64,000 bases of DNA, taken from Verrucomicrobiales bacterium. Lineage in GTDB: Bacteria; Verrucomicrobiota; Verrucomicrobiia; Verrucomicrobiales; V1-33. Below the pieces are notes generated by a model. That model was not told the DNA's origin and did no database searches. It worked only from the letters and a program-made list of their open reading frames with translations. Of the stretch, positions 1-10,634 are shown in pieces. Location of the stretch: positions 62,001 to 126,000 of the forward strand of contig JAQGPJ010000021.1 in NCBI GenBank assembly GCA_028293125.1, written 5' to 3'. How positions within the stretch are numbered: position 1 is the first letter of the stretch; each line of letters begins with the position of its first letter. Position numbers and translations under genes: made by a program.

Positions 1-884
1 TTGTGGTGTTGCCGGACGCCCGCGGCCTGCCCTACAACGGCCAGAGTGCCTTCACCTCGGGATTCCTCTCGGCGAACCATCAGGGCACGGTCATCAGCGG
101 CTCGGCCCCGCAGCCCATCACCCACCTGCGGCCGCCCGCGGATGCGCCGGGCATCACCCCGGCCAGCCGCAGTGAGGGCTTGGATCTGCTTAGGGATTTG
201 AATACGGAACATGCCGCCTGCCGGCATGGGGATTCCCAGCTGACCGCCCGCATCGCCAGCTATGAACTGGCCGCCCGCCTGCAGCTGGCCGCGCCGGAAC
301 TGCTGGACATTTCCCAGGAAACCGTAGCCACGCAGAACCTCTACGGACTGGATCAGACAGAGACCGCCGACTTCGGACGGCGCTGCCTGCTGGCTCGCCG
401 CATGATCGAGCGCGGCGTGCGTTTTGTGCAGGTGTGGAGCGGCCACGGTGGCGGAGCCAACAATTGGGACAACCACACCGACATCGCCCGCGAGCTGGGC
501 GACGCCGCCCTGCGCATGGACCGCCCGGCAGCGGGACTGCTCATGGATCTGAAGGCGCGCGGCCTGCTGGACGACACCCTACTGGTGTGGACCACGGAGT
601 TCGGCCGCATGCCCTTCAGCCAGGGAGGCGTCGGCCGCGACCACAACGGCGGGACGTTTGTCTCCTGGTTCGCGGGAGCCGGCGTCAAGCCCGGCACCGC
701 CCACGGCGAAAGCGACGAATGGTCCTGGAAAGCCCGCGAAGGCATCACCACCAACCACGACTTCCACGCCACCCTCCTGCACCTGCTGGGGATCGACCAC
801 GAAAAACTGACCCTCCGCCACAACGGCATCGACCGCCGGCTGACGGATGTGCATGGGCATGTGATCCGGGAGGTGCTGGTGTGA
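1..884 (+). CDS. DUF1501 family protein, C-terminal part (5' end outside window)
   Basis: The reading frame is open from the first bases of the window to the TGA at 882-884 (about 293 residues visible), so the N-terminus is cut off. DUF1501 proteins have a sulfatase/alkaline-phosphatase-like fold, often carry a Tat signal, and are abundant in Planctomycetes and Verrucomicrobia, where they usually sit beside DUF1549/DUF1553 cytochrome-type genes. Visible family hallmarks are GGANNWDNH near residue 155, TTEFGRMP near residue 199 and GRDHN just after it, with a late NHDFHATLLHLLGID segment. The substrate is unknown. The usual upstream partner would lie outside the window. The family call is secure; the function is not. 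Confidence 0.88.
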   Translation, partial: VVLPDARGLPYNGQSAFTSGFLSANHQGTVISGSAPQPITHLRPPADAPGITPASRSEGLDLLRDLNTEHAACRHGDSQLTARIASYELAARLQLAAPELLDISQETVATQNLYGLDQTETADFGRRCLLARRMIERGVRFVQVWSGHGGGANNWDNHTDIARELGDAALRMDRPAAGLLMDLKARGLLDDTLLVWTTEFGRMPFSQGGVGRDHNGGTFVSWFAGAGVKPGTAHGESDEWSWKAREGITTNHDFHATLLHLLGIDHEKLTLRHNGIDRRLTDVHGHVIREVLV

Positions 885-1072
885 TACGGCTCCGCTGACT
901 CATACGGACAGACACTTTGCCCTTCAGCTTTGGATTTCCAACATCAAATCTCCATTCTGCCGGTTGCCAAGTCATAGACGATACAAGCTCACCCGAAAGG
1001 ACAGCGTGCCTTTGTCGGATAAAGCCTTTCCAGCGGCTGGGAATTGCGGAATGTCGGGTGCGATCTGCGGGA

Positions 1073-1098
1073 AGTGGATGAAGGACTGATAGTCCACT
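1073..1098. terminator. Weak candidate hairpin between convergent genes
   Basis: AGTGGA at 1073-1078 pairs with TCCACT at 1093-1098, and a competing GGACT/AGTCC hairpin lies inside. It sits in the 249-bp gap between the DUF1501 gene and the convergent PEP-CTERM gene. There is no T-run, so termination is only a guess from position. Confidence 0.2.
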
Positions 1099-1133
1099 AT
1101 CCGAATATCCCGGAGAACGGGTGGGGCGCTTAT

Positions 1134-2888
1134 TTATTCTTGCCGCCGACGGCGCAGAGTCGCGAGAGCCACTGCGCCCAGACCCAGAAGAACGGTGGAG
1201 CCGGGTTCGGGCACTGTGGCGATAGTCACACGGTAGGCCAGGAACATGGTGTCGTTCTGATTCACGCCGGTGATGGCGTCCGGCCCCATCAGGCGGTTGG
1301 CGGGATGATTCACGAAGGCGTTGTAGTCCACCAGGGTACCGCCGGGGCCGACCATTTGGCCGTCGGACGTCAGGAAGTCGTTGTCATTGGCGATGAAGAG
1401 GAAGTAGTCATCCGGCGCGGCGGGATCGTTGGCGGAGACCAGGGACATGCCCTCCCATTTCTCCCCGAGGGTGAGCTGGGTAACCTGATTGGGGCCTCCC
1501 AGGTCCAGACTGATATTGAATTTGTCCAGCTGGGTGTTGTTGAGCATGTTCAGCGCCTCCACGGTGCTGAGCTGGGTGATGGCGGGATTCAGCATGCCGG
1601 GACTGGTGGTCACCAGGCCGCCCACACCGTCACTTGCGGTGCCGGCGATGTCCGTGGGCGCGCCCACGTTGAGATCGACCAGCAGCACGCTCTTATAAAC
1701 CGAAGGATTCCCGGCCACGCTGCCCTGACCGTTGCCGTCGCGGGACAGCACCAGCAGGCGGTTGTTGTCCAGGGAGATGATCTCGCTCTGGGCGGCGGTG
1801 GCGTTGACCGCCGTGCCCCCGCCGTTCTGCGTGTAGGTGGGCAGCTGCAGGACGAATTCGCTCAGTGGCGCGTCCGGCGTGGCGTTGCCGGCCACATCAT
1901 ACACCGTCAAACGGGTATAGAGACGGTTCTGCTGGGCGGATCCGCTGTCCTGCACCGTGCCGCTCTGGAGAAGCGTGAAGAGCCGGCTGCCATCCGGGCT
2001 GAGAGCCACACCCTCCAGCCCCTGATTGTTGCGGCGGCCATCGGCGGGAGCGGTGGTGGAGATGAAATTCGGATCCCCTCCCGCAGTGTGTGGCTGCACG
2101 GCGGCGGGCAGCGTGATGACAGCCGTGATCTCTTTGTTGGCGTTGAAGTAATAGACATTCGCGCCGTCCTCGTCGGAGACGTAGCCGGAGCCGTCCGGCT
2201 TGAGCGCCAGGCCCTCGGCGTCGATGGCGAGCTTGTTGATGCCGGTGAACGTCTGGTTGGGCGCGCCGGGGGTGGGCTGCCCGGTGTAGGAGTTCACATA
2301 GGGAACGGTCTTGCCGAAGATCACGGCATTGCCCGTGGCTCCGGGGTCAAGGCCGGTGGTGGCGGTCCCGCTGCCGGTGTTGGAATCGTTATAAGTGAAC
2401 TTCGCGCCCGTGATGGGGGACGTGAAGCCGATCTGATTCTGGGCCGCGATGCGGCTGGCGGTGTCGCCGCCCCCGATGTTGACGCTGTCCGTGTAAGGGG
2501 GTGAAGGTGAAATTCACCTGCTACAGCCGCGCCGCGTAGTCGGAGAAGAATCCGCCCGCGTTGTTATTGTTATAGCCGCGGTCCGGCAGAATGTTGAAGG
2601 TGCCGGTGTAAGCGCCGCCGCCGCCGCTCCAATTGATGATCGGAAGGGAGGAGACGGAGCCGAAGGTCTCCCGAAGGCGTCCAGTGCGGAGCCGGAGATG
2701 CGTCCCACGCCCTGCAGACCGTGGTTGATGAAGACGGTGTCCCCCAAGGTGACGGTGGACGCTCCCAGGCGGGTGGTGATGTTCGGCGTGGTGAACTGGG
2801 CAAGACCGGCCTGGACGGAGAGCAGCAATGCCGCCGCCGTCGCGGCCTTTGCCATTGCCTGACGGGAGGGCTGTTTTTGGTGGTTCAT
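1134..2888 (-). pseudogene. PEP-CTERM esterase-like/phytase-like secreted protein, broken by two frameshifts and a TAG
   Basis: The start is the ATG at 2888 (MNHQKQPS), followed by a signal peptide ending near VQAGLAQ. The frame is coherent as far as SGSALDAFG. A one-base indel near the CCC run at 2670-2672 then moves the sensible frame to ETFGSVSSLPIINWSG. That frame reads to a TAG at 2521-2523 where coding sense continues (FFSDYAARL, stop, QVNFTFTP). A second indel in the G-run at 2497-2501 restores the long frame, which continues to the stop at 1134. The body has ALSPDGSRLFTLLQSG and LLVLSRDGNGQG, as in 'esterase-like activity of phytase' proteins. The C-terminus has VPEPGSTVLLGLGAVAL followed by Arg residues, a PEP-CTERM exosortase sorting tail. 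Both indels lie in short homopolymers, so sequencing error is possible, but the TAG makes real decay more likely. Confidence 0.75.
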
Positions 2889-3157
2889 TTTTGGATGGAG
2901 ATGCGGACCCGGTGAATCAGGACCGCCATCCTAAAGGGAAAGGCGCCGGCAAGTCATGTTACGTTATCGTGACGGCGGCGCGGGGCGAGTGGGAAAGCTG
3001 GCAGCCTTTTCCTATGCGTGCCGCTGCGGCTGATTGGAAGTCCTCAGCCGCCAGAGCTTGGAAAACACCGGCTTTACAGCCCGTGCCGCGTGGCGAATAT
3101 TGCCTTAAACTATTTAAAAAATATCCGTTTTAGCCTCGGCCTCTCCTGATTTTTCGA
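2889..3157. other. Divergent intergenic region with AT-rich promoter-like segment
   Basis: This gap of about 270 bp separates the divergent PEP-CTERM pseudogene and the RCC1-like gene. The part next to the RCC1 gene (about 3105-3135) is AT-rich within a GC-rich window and probably carries its promoter. No convincing -35/-10 pair, operator or small gene was identified. Confidence 0.3.
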
Positions 3158-3169
3158 TTGATTACCATC

Positions 3170-4720
3170 ATGCATTATCCGTCCCGGGTTTATCACCTCA
3201 TCATCCTTGTGTTTTTGGGCATTTACCCAACTCTGCTGCCAGCCCGGACGCCAGCCATTGCCGGAAGAGCAGGCTTTAGTGTATTTCTCAAATCCGACGG
3301 CACTGTCTGGGCGGTTGGCAACAACCGGCATGGCCAGCTGGGCGATGGAACCACCACGGACCGCAGTACAATTGTTCCTGTGATGTCAGGAGTGCAGGCC
3401 ATCATGGCATCCGGCGATAACAGCCTGTTTCTCAAAACCGCTGGAACTGTTTACAATGCGGGCTCAAATGCCTTAGGACAGGTGGGCGATGGAACGTTCG
3501 TGGACCGCAGCATACCGGTATTGGTATTGTCAGGAGTGCAGTCCATGGCGGGAGGAGGCCACAGCCTGTTCCTGAAAACGGACGGCACCGTCCAGGCTGT
3601 GGGCTTTAATGATTACGGACAACTTGGAGATGGCACCGTCATAAGTCGCAGCACTCCTGTCCCGGTGACAGGATTGGACAATGTTAGTGCACTCGCGGCA
3701 GGTTCGGTCCATAGCCTCTTTCTCAAAATGGACGGCACGGCCATGGCTGTGGGCTTTAATAAATATGGACTTCTTGGCGATGGAACAACTGCGGACCGCA
3801 GAATCCCGGTTCCCGTAATGTCCGACGTGAAGGCGATCGCAGGCGCCGAACAGCACAGCCTGTTCCTGAAAACGGACGGAACAGTCTGGGCTGCAGGCCG
3901 CAATCAATGGGGTCAGCTTGGTGACGGGACTCTGATAACACGAATCCAGCCTGTCCCTGTTTTGAGTGATGTGCAGTCAATTGCGGCAAACGGATATTAC
4001 AGCTTATTTCTCAAAATCGACGGCTCAGTTTGGGCTACAGGAATCAATAATTATGGTCAATTGGGTGACGGAACAACGGAATTCCGTAAAACGCCGGTGC
4101 TGGTGATGTCCGGAGTGCAGTCCATCGCAGCGGGATGGGCACATAACCTGTTTCTTAAAACGGACGGAACAGTCTGGGGGGGAGGCTCTAATATGTATGG
4201 AGAGCTGGGCCTGAAACGGAGCACCCCATTTACTTCCACTCCTGTTCGGATTTTATCCCTTATCGTGCCTCCGCCAACACGCTGGCAGAAGGAGCAGTTT
4301 GGAGAGCAGGCGGAAAATTCCATGATTGCAGGCTGGACGGCGGACCCGGATGGGGACGATGTGCCAAATCTTCTGGAATGGGCATTCAGCCTGCTCCCGC
4401 TTAAGGCGGATCGCACAGTGCTCTCCGAGGAGAGCGTAATTGTCAGCGGTCTGCCATCGATTTCAGTGATTCAAAAGCCGGATGGAGCGGTGTTGGCAAT
4501 GCGGTATTCACGGATAAAAGGGGCTGTGGACGAGGGCCTGATCTACACACCGGAGTTTTCCTTCGATCCCGTCGCCCAAGCAGGCGAGTGGAGCCCTGTC
4601 ACAGGCTCCGAAACCGTGGAGGCTCTGGAGAGCGGCTGGGAGCGGGTGACGGTGGAGGATGCGGTGAGAGGCTCCCTTGCCCCACGCTTCGCCAGAATCC
4701 GGCTCACCCTGGCACCCTGA
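3170..4720 (+). CDS. Secreted RCC1-repeat beta-propeller protein
   Basis: The protein has 516 residues from the ATG at 3170; a TTG at 3158 would add four. A hydrophobic N-terminus (HLIILVFLGIYPTLL) suggests Sec export. Seven consecutive repeats of about 48 residues follow, each of the form LFLKTDGTVWAxGxNxxGQLGDGT, filling residues of roughly 35-365. This is the regulator-of-chromosome-condensation (RCC1) signature, and seven copies make a complete seven-bladed propeller. After the propeller comes WTADPDGDDVPNLLEWAF, a Ca-binding-type hinge typical of verrucomicrobial surface proteins, then a beta-rich C-terminal domain ending FARIRLTLAP. Bacterial RCC1 proteins are generally thought to bind ligands or proteins; nothing here identifies the partner. 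The DNA is somewhat less GC-rich than the neighbouring helicase. Confidence 0.85.
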   Translation: MHYPSRVYHLIILVFLGIYPTLLPARTPAIAGRAGFSVFLKSDGTVWAVGNNRHGQLGDGTTTDRSTIVPVMSGVQAIMASGDNSLFLKTAGTVYNAGSNALGQVGDGTFVDRSIPVLVLSGVQSMAGGGHSLFLKTDGTVQAVGFNDYGQLGDGTVISRSTPVPVTGLDNVSALAAGSVHSLFLKMDGTAMAVGFNKYGLLGDGTTADRRIPVPVMSDVKAIAGAEQHSLFLKTDGTVWAAGRNQWGQLGDGTLITRIQPVPVLSDVQSIAANGYYSLFLKIDGSVWATGINNYGQLGDGTTEFRKTPVLVMSGVQSIAAGWAHNLFLKTDGTVWGGGSNMYGELGLKRSTPFTSTPVRILSLIVPPPTRWQKEQFGEQAENSMIAGWTADPDGDDVPNLLEWAFSLLPLKADRTVLSEESVIVSGLPSISVIQKPDGAVLAMRYSRIKGAVDEGLIYTPEFSFDPVAQAGEWSPVTGSETVEALESGWERVTVEDAVRGSLAPRFARIRLTLAP

Positions 4721-4864
4721 AATGCTTGATGGGTTTTCCGTGCAGAGGGGAAAAGCTTACCTTTTTCCGATCAGGTGCAAGGAAAGACAGTTACCGCCAC
4801 AACCCGGCCGCCCCCCTGAAAATCCCCAGTTCACGCCGGCGATTTCCGCGTTATGGGGGGCGGC

Positions 4865-7462
4865 ATGAGTGACAATCCCCTGCTCCGGCGGCTGCCGGCC
4901 ACCCCTGACCTGTCCGGCGCCGATCTGCTGGACCGGTTCCTTGATTATGCCGCGGAAAAGAAACTGGAGCTGTATCCCGCGCAGGAGGAGGCCATTCTGG
5001 AGCTTTACGACGACAAGAACGTCATTCTCAACACCCCGACGGGCTCCGGCAAATCCCTGGTGGCCACGGCGATGCACTTCAAGTCCCTGGCGCAGGGGCA
5101 CCGGTCGGTGTACACCTGCCCCATCAAGGCGCTGGTGAATGAGAAGTTTCTGGCGCTGTGCCGGGACTTCGGAGCGGAGAACGTGGGGCTGGCCACCGGC
5201 GATGCCACCGTGAACCGGGACGCGCCGATCCTCTGCTGCACGGCGGAGATCCTGGCCAACCACGCCCTGAGCCTGGGGGCGGATGCGCCATTTCGGGAGG
5301 TGATCATGGATGAGTTTCACTACTACTCCGACGCCTCGCGCGGGGTGGCGTGGCAGATTCCGCTGCTGACCATGTCCCGCTCCCGCTTTCTGCTCATGTC
5401 CGCCACCATGGGCGCGGTGGATTTCTTCCAGCGGGAACTGACCAAACTCACGGGCGCGGAATCCACGGTCATCTCCTCCGCCGTGCGGCCGGTGCCGCTG
5501 GAGTTCCGCTATGTGGACGACACCTCCCTAGACGCCTTGGTGCAGGAGCTTGTGGAGGCGAAACAGACGCCGGTTTACATCGTGCATTTCACCCAGAACG
5601 ACGTGGCGGAGACCGCGCAGACCCTCCTGTGCGTGAACTACTGCACAGCGGCGGAGAAGGCGGCCATCGCGGAGGCCATCGTGGATGTGCCCTTCAACAG
5701 CCCCTACGGCAAGGAGGTGAAGCGCTGCCTGCGGCACGGCATCGGCCTGCACCACGCCGGCCTGCTGCCGCGCTACCGGGTGCTCATGGAGCAGCTGGCC
5801 CAGCGCGGGCTGCTGAAGATCATCTGCGGCACGGACACCCTGGGGGTGGGCATCAATGTGCCCATCCGCACCGTCCTGCTCACCCGCCTGACCAAATTCG
5901 GCGGCGTGAAGACCGGCACCCTGAGCGCGCGGGATTTCCACCAGATCTCCGGCCGCGCGGGGCGCAAGGGATTCGACGATGTGGGCTACGTGGTGGCCAT
6001 GGCCCCGGAGCATGAAATCGAGAACGCCAAACAGTCGGCCAAGGCCTCCGGTGATCCCAAGAAGATGAAGAAGCTGGTGAAGCGCAAGCCGCCGGAGGGG
6101 TTTGTGGGCTGGAGCGGGGACACCTTTAAAAAACTCCAGGGACAGGCTCCGGAGGCGCTGGGATCCAAATTCCAAGTCACGCACGGCATGCTGCTGCAGG
6201 TGCTCAGCCGCCCGGATGACGGCTGCCGCGCCATGCAGAGGCTGATCACCGCCAGCCACGAGTCGGAGAACGCCAAAAAGCAGCACCGCAAGCGCGCCTG
6301 GCAGCTGTTCCGCCCGCTGGTGCAGCGGAAAATCATCCAGATCATCCCCCGCGAACACCGGGGCAGCGGCCCCAAGCTGCGGCTGGGCATCGATCTTCAG
6401 GATGATTTCGCCCTCAACCATCCGCTGTCGCTTTATCTGATCGACACCCTGGCCCTGCTGGACCGCGACGGACCACTCTATCCGCTGGAGGTGATGTCCC
6501 TGGTGGAGGCCATCCTGGAGAATCCGGAGATCATCCTGCGCCGCCAGCTGGACAAGCTGAAGACCGAGAAAATGGGTGAATTGAAAGCCGCCGGCGTGGA
6601 ATTTGAAGAGCGTCTGGCCGAACTGGAGAAGCTGGAATATCCCAAGCCGGGACGCGACTTTATCTACAACACCTACAACGCCTTCGCCGCCTCCCATCCC
6701 TGGGTGGGGCAGGACAACATCCGGCCCAAAAGCATCGTCCGGGAGATGTACGAGGACTACGAGAGCTTCGCGGGCTACGTCCACCGCTACGAACTGCACC
6801 GGCAGGAGGGCGTGCTGCTGCGCCACATCTCCAGCGTTTACAAGGTCCTGGCCCAGACCGTGCCGCCAGCCTTCAAAAACGAGGCCGTCACGGAGATGCA
6901 GGACTGGCTGGGCGGCCTGCTGCGCGGCACGGACTCCAGCCTGATGGAGGAGTGGGAGCGCCTGCGCGACCCCAACTACCGCCCGCCCGAACCGGCGGAG
7001 GCGGCAGAGACTGCCAACGATCCCAAACACAACGACATCACCCGCAACCGGCGGGAGTTCACTGCCCTCATCCGCGCTGCCGTCTTCCAGTTTCTGCGCC
7101 CGCTGGCGGAGGACCGCCCTGCCGCCGCCGTGGCCGCGCTGGTTCCCCCGGATGCCCTGCCCACCGCCCCGCCCCCTTGGCAGGGGGATGCTTTGATGGC
7201 CCTGATGGACGCCTATTACGAGGCCGGCCACGAACGCCTCCTCCTCGATCCGGAAGCCCGCAACGCCCGCCACACCTACACCAAGGCCTCCGAGGACGGC
7301 CAGTCCTGGCGCATCGATCAGATCCTGACCGATCCCGAAGGTCACAACGACTGGCAGGCCACCTTCCGCGTGGACCTGGCCACTGCCCGCGCCGCCGGCC
7401 GCCCCGTTTTGATCTTTGAGGGCTTGGGGCCTGTGGCCGCCAACGAGGCCGTCAACGAATAA
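4865..7462 (+). CDS. Ski2-like DEAD/DEAH-box helicase with DUF3516-type C-terminus
   Basis: The protein has 865 residues from the ATG at 4865, which follows a GGGGGGCGGC purine stretch; an ATG at 4853 lies within that stretch and is less likely. Superfamily 2 motifs appear in order: NTPTGSGKS (Walker A), [10 protein letters not shown] (Ia), MDEFHYY (a DEFH variant of DEAH), MSATM (III), a second RecA domain with [14 protein letters not shown] and TLGVGINVP, and [10 protein letters not shown] (VI). Residues from about 370 onward match the all-helical DUF3516-type extension found in bacterial Ski2/HelY-like RNA helicases. The likely role is ATP-driven RNA remodelling or decay. It stands alone, 158 bp before addB and in the same direction; no exosome-like partner is nearby. 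Confidence 0.85.
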   Translation: MSDNPLLRRLPATPDLSGADLLDRFLDYAAEKKLELYPAQEEAILELYDDKNVILNTPTGSGKSLVATAMHFKSLAQGHRSVYTCPIKALVNEKFLALCRDFGAENVGLATGDATVNRDAPILCCTAEILANHALSLGADAPFREVIMDEFHYYSDASRGVAWQIPLLTMSRSRFLLMSATMGAVDFFQRELTKLTGAESTVISSAVRPVPLEFRYVDDTSLDALVQELVEAKQTPVYIVHFTQNDVAETAQTLLCVNYCTAAEKAAIAEAIVDVPFNSPYGKEVKRCLRHGIGLHHAGLLPRYRVLMEQLAQRGLLKIICGTDTLGVGINVPIRTVLLTRLTKFGGVKTGTLSARDFHQISGRAGRKGFDDVGYVVAMAPEHEIENAKQSAKASGDPKKMKKLVKRKPPEGFVGWSGDTFKKLQGQAPEALGSKFQVTHGMLLQVLSRPDDGCRAMQRLITASHESENAKKQHRKRAWQLFRPLVQRKIIQIIPREHRGSGPKLRLGIDLQDDFALNHPLSLYLIDTLALLDRDGPLYPLEVMSLVEAILENPEIILRRQLDKLKTEKMGELKAAGVEFEERLAELEKLEYPKPGRDFIYNTYNAFAASHPWVGQDNIRPKSIVREMYEDYESFAGYVHRYELHRQEGVLLRHISSVYKVLAQTVPPAFKNEAVTEMQDWLGGLLRGTDSSLMEEWERLRDPNYRPPEPAEAAETANDPKHNDITRNRREFTALIRAAVFQFLRPLAEDRPAAAVAALVPPDALPTAPPPWQGDALMALMDAYYEAGHERLLLDPEARNARHTYTKASEDGQSWRIDQILTDPEGHNDWQATFRVDLATARAAGRPVLIFEGLGPVAANEAVNE

Positions 7463-7620
7463 ACACCCTACCACTCCCCCCACCCTTTCACTGCGCCCAC
7501 CCCGTCCATTTGCACGCTGTTTTTTTGAAAAGTAATTTCCTCCACAGCCTTGCACAAACCACAAACGCCTGACAGGGTCGGCGTTTCCACCCTTCCCCCG
7601 ATTCCTGTTTTCAATCCTCT

Positions 7621-10602
7621 ATGGTGCAGCGCGTATTTTTGGACTGGGCACAGCCGCTTCTGAGCGGACTGACGGAATGGCTGGCAGCGTCCGGATGGCG
7701 GCAGGATCAGGGCCTTCTGGACCTGTCGGACGCCGCCGTGGTGGTGCCCACGGCGGGGGCGGGCCGCCGGCTGCGGCAGGCGCTGGCCCAATGGGCCGCG
7801 AAGCGTCATGCCGGGGTTCTTTCCCCGGTGGTGATCACCCCGGAGGTCCTGATCGCCTGGGGCGCGGATCCCCCGGCGGAGGGCGGCGGGGAAATGGCCG
7901 GACGCGGGGAGCAGGTCATGGCCTGGGCGGCGGTGCTGGCGGGGCTGGATCTGAATCAGTGGCGGGCTCTGTTTCCGGTGGATCCGGTGAACCAGGATCT
8001 CCCTTGGGCCATGAGTGCGGCGGGGGATCTGCTAAAGCTGCGGCGGACTTTGGAGGAAGGGGCGCGGGATCTGCGGATGGCCGCGGAGACCCTGGGCCCG
8101 GACAATCCCGAATCCGTCCGCTGGCAGACCCTGGCGCGGCTGGAGGCGCTGGCGGTGAAGCGGCTGGAGCGCGGCGGCTGGCGGGATCCGGTCACCGCCC
8201 GGCTGGCGGCGGCGGCCTCGCCGGTGCTGCCGGAAGCCGTGCGCCAGGTGATCCTGGCGGGCGTGCCCGACAGCAACCGCCTGACACGCATGGCGCTGGA
8301 GGCCATGGACGCCCAAGGCTTGGCGCGGGTGACCGTGCTCACCCATGCCCCGGCCTCCCTGGCGGAAACCTTTGATGTATGGGGCCGGCCTCTGCCGGAG
8401 GTGTGGATGACGCGGGAGATCACCCTGCCGGACGGCCATGACGCCATCCGTCTGACCTCCCGCCCGGAGGATGCGGCGGCGCTGCTGATGGAGCGGCTGG
8501 CCGCCACGCGGACGGATCCCGATTCGGTGGCCATCGGGTCGGCGGATCAGGAGGTTTCGGGTCCGCTGCGGCGGATGGCGGCGGCGGCGGACATTCCCGT
8601 GTTCGATCCCGAGGGCCTGCCGCTGCTGGCCCATGAAATTTCATGGCTGGTCAAAACCCTGACCCGCCTGCTGCACACCGGTGCCTGGCAGGCGGCGGGT
8701 CAGCTCCTGCGCATCCCGGATGTGCTGTCGCTGGCGGTTTCAACGGTGGGGGGGACGGATCCACGACGCCTTCTGGAGGAATGGGACGCCTTCCAGCTGG
8801 ACCGTCTGCCGCAGAGCCTGGCGCAGGCCGCCGGTCCCGCGGAGGACTGGTCGGAGCAGTGCCGCCAAGGAGCGGAGGAAAGAGCCTTGGCCGGGGGCAG
8901 GCCATTGCTTCCCGCCCCGGTCCGCACGCTGCCCCGGGTGCTGGAGTGGTTTCAGCGCCTGCTGGCGGAGTTCAAAAATCCATCGCTGCCGGAGGCGCTG
9001 ACGGGCCTGCTGGAGAGGGTTTACAGCGGGAGGAAATTCAGCACCGGAGCGGACCGCCAGCGGTTTGTGGCGGCGGTAACCGCCTGGCAGGAGGCGGCTG
9101 TGTCCGTGGAAAAAGGGGCTTCGGCCTTTCTGCCGCGGCTCTCCACCGCCGGCCGGCTGGATCTGGCGGCGGTGCTCGTGAAGGATGCGAGACTCTACAC
9201 CGCCCACCCCGACGAGGCCCGCGCCCTGCACGGCTGGCTGGAGCTGCCCTGGCAGAATGCCCCGGAACTGATCATCGCCGGCTTGAACGAGGGCATGGTG
9301 CCCGACAGCGTGCTGGGGGACGCCTGGCTGCCGGACAGTGTGCGCGCCAGCCTGGATCTGAAGACCAACGACACCCGGCTGGCCCGCGACAGCTATCTGC
9401 TGACGGCCATGACCGCCAGCCGGCAGCGGAGCGGTGCCCTGCGGCTTCTCTGCGGCCGGATGAACGCGGCAGGCGATCCCCTCAAGCCCAGCCGCCTGCT
9501 CCTGCGCTGCCCGCCGGCGGAGCTGCCGGAGCGGGCGCTGAGACTTTTCCCCAGGGAGTTGGATGATCAGCGTGGACGCACTCCGGCTCCGCCCTGGCAG
9601 CGCGCCTGGAGCCTGAGGGTGCCGCCCATGCTGGAGGACTCCCCGGTGCTGCAGCGGCTGAACGTCACGGCTTTCGCGGATTATCTGAAGTGCCCGCTGC
9701 GCTTCTACCTGAGGCATGTGCTCAAAATGGAGGCCTTCGACGCCACGCGGGCCGAGCTGGAGAGCCGGGCGGTGGGCAGTCTGTTCCACAGCGCCATGGA
9801 GGAATTCCACAAGCAGCCGGACCTGCGCGACAGTCAGGACGAAGGGCGCATCACCGAGTTTCTCCACGACCGGTTGGAGCAGCGGGTGAGCCGCGAGTAC
9901 GGCGGCTCCCTGACCGTGCCGGTGGATATGCAGCTGGAGGTGGTCCGCAACTGTCTGGCCCGCGCCGCCATCATCCATGCCCAGGAAAGCTCCCTCGGCT
10001 GGCGGTTCCAAGGGGTGGAGCTGGCGTTTCCCACCCTGGTCACTTTGAAGGGCACGGAGATCCGGGGCCGGATCGACCTCATCCAGCACCATCCGGACCT
10101 CGGATACCGCATCCTCGATTACAAGACCTCCACCAAGGCGGTGAATCCCGCGGAGGCCCATCTGAAGTCCGTGCGCTCCAAAACGGAGCAGGAGCGCCTG
10201 CGCCGCCTGCCCGGCAGGGAATGGGCCGTGGTGGATTACAGCGGCAAGCTCTGGCTCTGGAAAAATCTGCAGCTGCCCCTTTATGCCCGAATCATGGCCG
10301 CCCACTATCAGGTGGAGCGCGTGCAGGTGGGCTATATCAGCCTGCCCCGCGCCGTGAGCGAGGCCCGGCTGGAGGTGTGGGACGGTCTGGACAGCGGGTT
10401 GCAGTCGGCGGCCTGGGCGTGCGCCGAGGGCGTGATCGACAGTGTGCGGCAGGGCCTCTTCTGGCCGCCGGGTCAAGGATTGAAATACGATGATTTTGAA
10501 TCCCTTGTCTTTGAGGACACGGAGAACAGTTTCGATCCCGCTCTGCTGCATGAGGCGCACAGCCGCCTGCGTGCGCTGGCGGCCTCCGGGGACCATTCCT
10601 GA
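7621..10602 (+). CDS. addB: AddB-like PD-(D/E)XK nuclease subunit
   Basis: The protein has 993 residues, and its gene lies 32 bp upstream of an AddA-like gene, the usual arrangement for AddAB, which resects double-strand ends for RecA. The N-terminal helicase-like half is degenerate: the Walker A position reads VPTAGAGRRL and lacks the GK[ST]. The C-terminal RecB-type nuclease is intact on inspection, with H723 (GSLFHSAMEEF), D819 (GRIDLI) and D833/K835 (ILDYKTSTK). C691 in YLKCPLRFYL matches the first cysteine of the iron-sulfur staple, but the C-terminal Cys cluster that completes the staple in Bacillus AddB is absent; the tail after the nuclease motif has a single Cys in AAWACAEG. The protein therefore probably lacks the cluster. 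The start is the first ATG after the helicase gene; no clear Shine-Dalgarno sequence is seen. Confidence 0.8.
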   Translation: MVQRVFLDWAQPLLSGLTEWLAASGWRQDQGLLDLSDAAVVVPTAGAGRRLRQALAQWAAKRHAGVLSPVVITPEVLIAWGADPPAEGGGEMAGRGEQVMAWAAVLAGLDLNQWRALFPVDPVNQDLPWAMSAAGDLLKLRRTLEEGARDLRMAAETLGPDNPESVRWQTLARLEALAVKRLERGGWRDPVTARLAAAASPVLPEAVRQVILAGVPDSNRLTRMALEAMDAQGLARVTVLTHAPASLAETFDVWGRPLPEVWMTREITLPDGHDAIRLTSRPEDAAALLMERLAATRTDPDSVAIGSADQEVSGPLRRMAAAADIPVFDPEGLPLLAHEISWLVKTLTRLLHTGAWQAAGQLLRIPDVLSLAVSTVGGTDPRRLLEEWDAFQLDRLPQSLAQAAGPAEDWSEQCRQGAEERALAGGRPLLPAPVRTLPRVLEWFQRLLAEFKNPSLPEALTGLLERVYSGRKFSTGADRQRFVAAVTAWQEAAVSVEKGASAFLPRLSTAGRLDLAAVLVKDARLYTAHPDEARALHGWLELPWQNAPELIIAGLNEGMVPDSVLGDAWLPDSVRASLDLKTNDTRLARDSYLLTAMTASRQRSGALRLLCGRMNAAGDPLKPSRLLLRCPPAELPERALRLFPRELDDQRGRTPAPPWQRAWSLRVPPMLEDSPVLQRLNVTAFADYLKCPLRFYLRHVLKMEAFDATRAELESRAVGSLFHSAMEEFHKQPDLRDSQDEGRITEFLHDRLEQRVSREYGGSLTVPVDMQLEVVRNCLARAAIIHAQESSLGWRFQGVELAFPTLVTLKGTEIRGRIDLIQHHPDLGYRILDYKTSTKAVNPAEAHLKSVRSKTEQERLRRLPGREWAVVDYSGKLWLWKNLQLPLYARIMAAHYQVERVQVGYISLPRAVSEARLEVWDGLDSGLQSAAWACAEGVIDSVRQGLFWPPGQGLKYDDFESLVFEDTENSFDPALLHEAHSRLRALAASGDHS

Positions 10603-10634
10603 ATTTTTCCGGACTTCCGTTATCCGTTACCACT

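Noticed and set aside
1044-2504. Plus-strand frame of 486 codons over the PEP-CTERM gene
   Set aside because: It is Gly/His/Val-rich antisense translation of a high-GC gene, with no recognisable domain.
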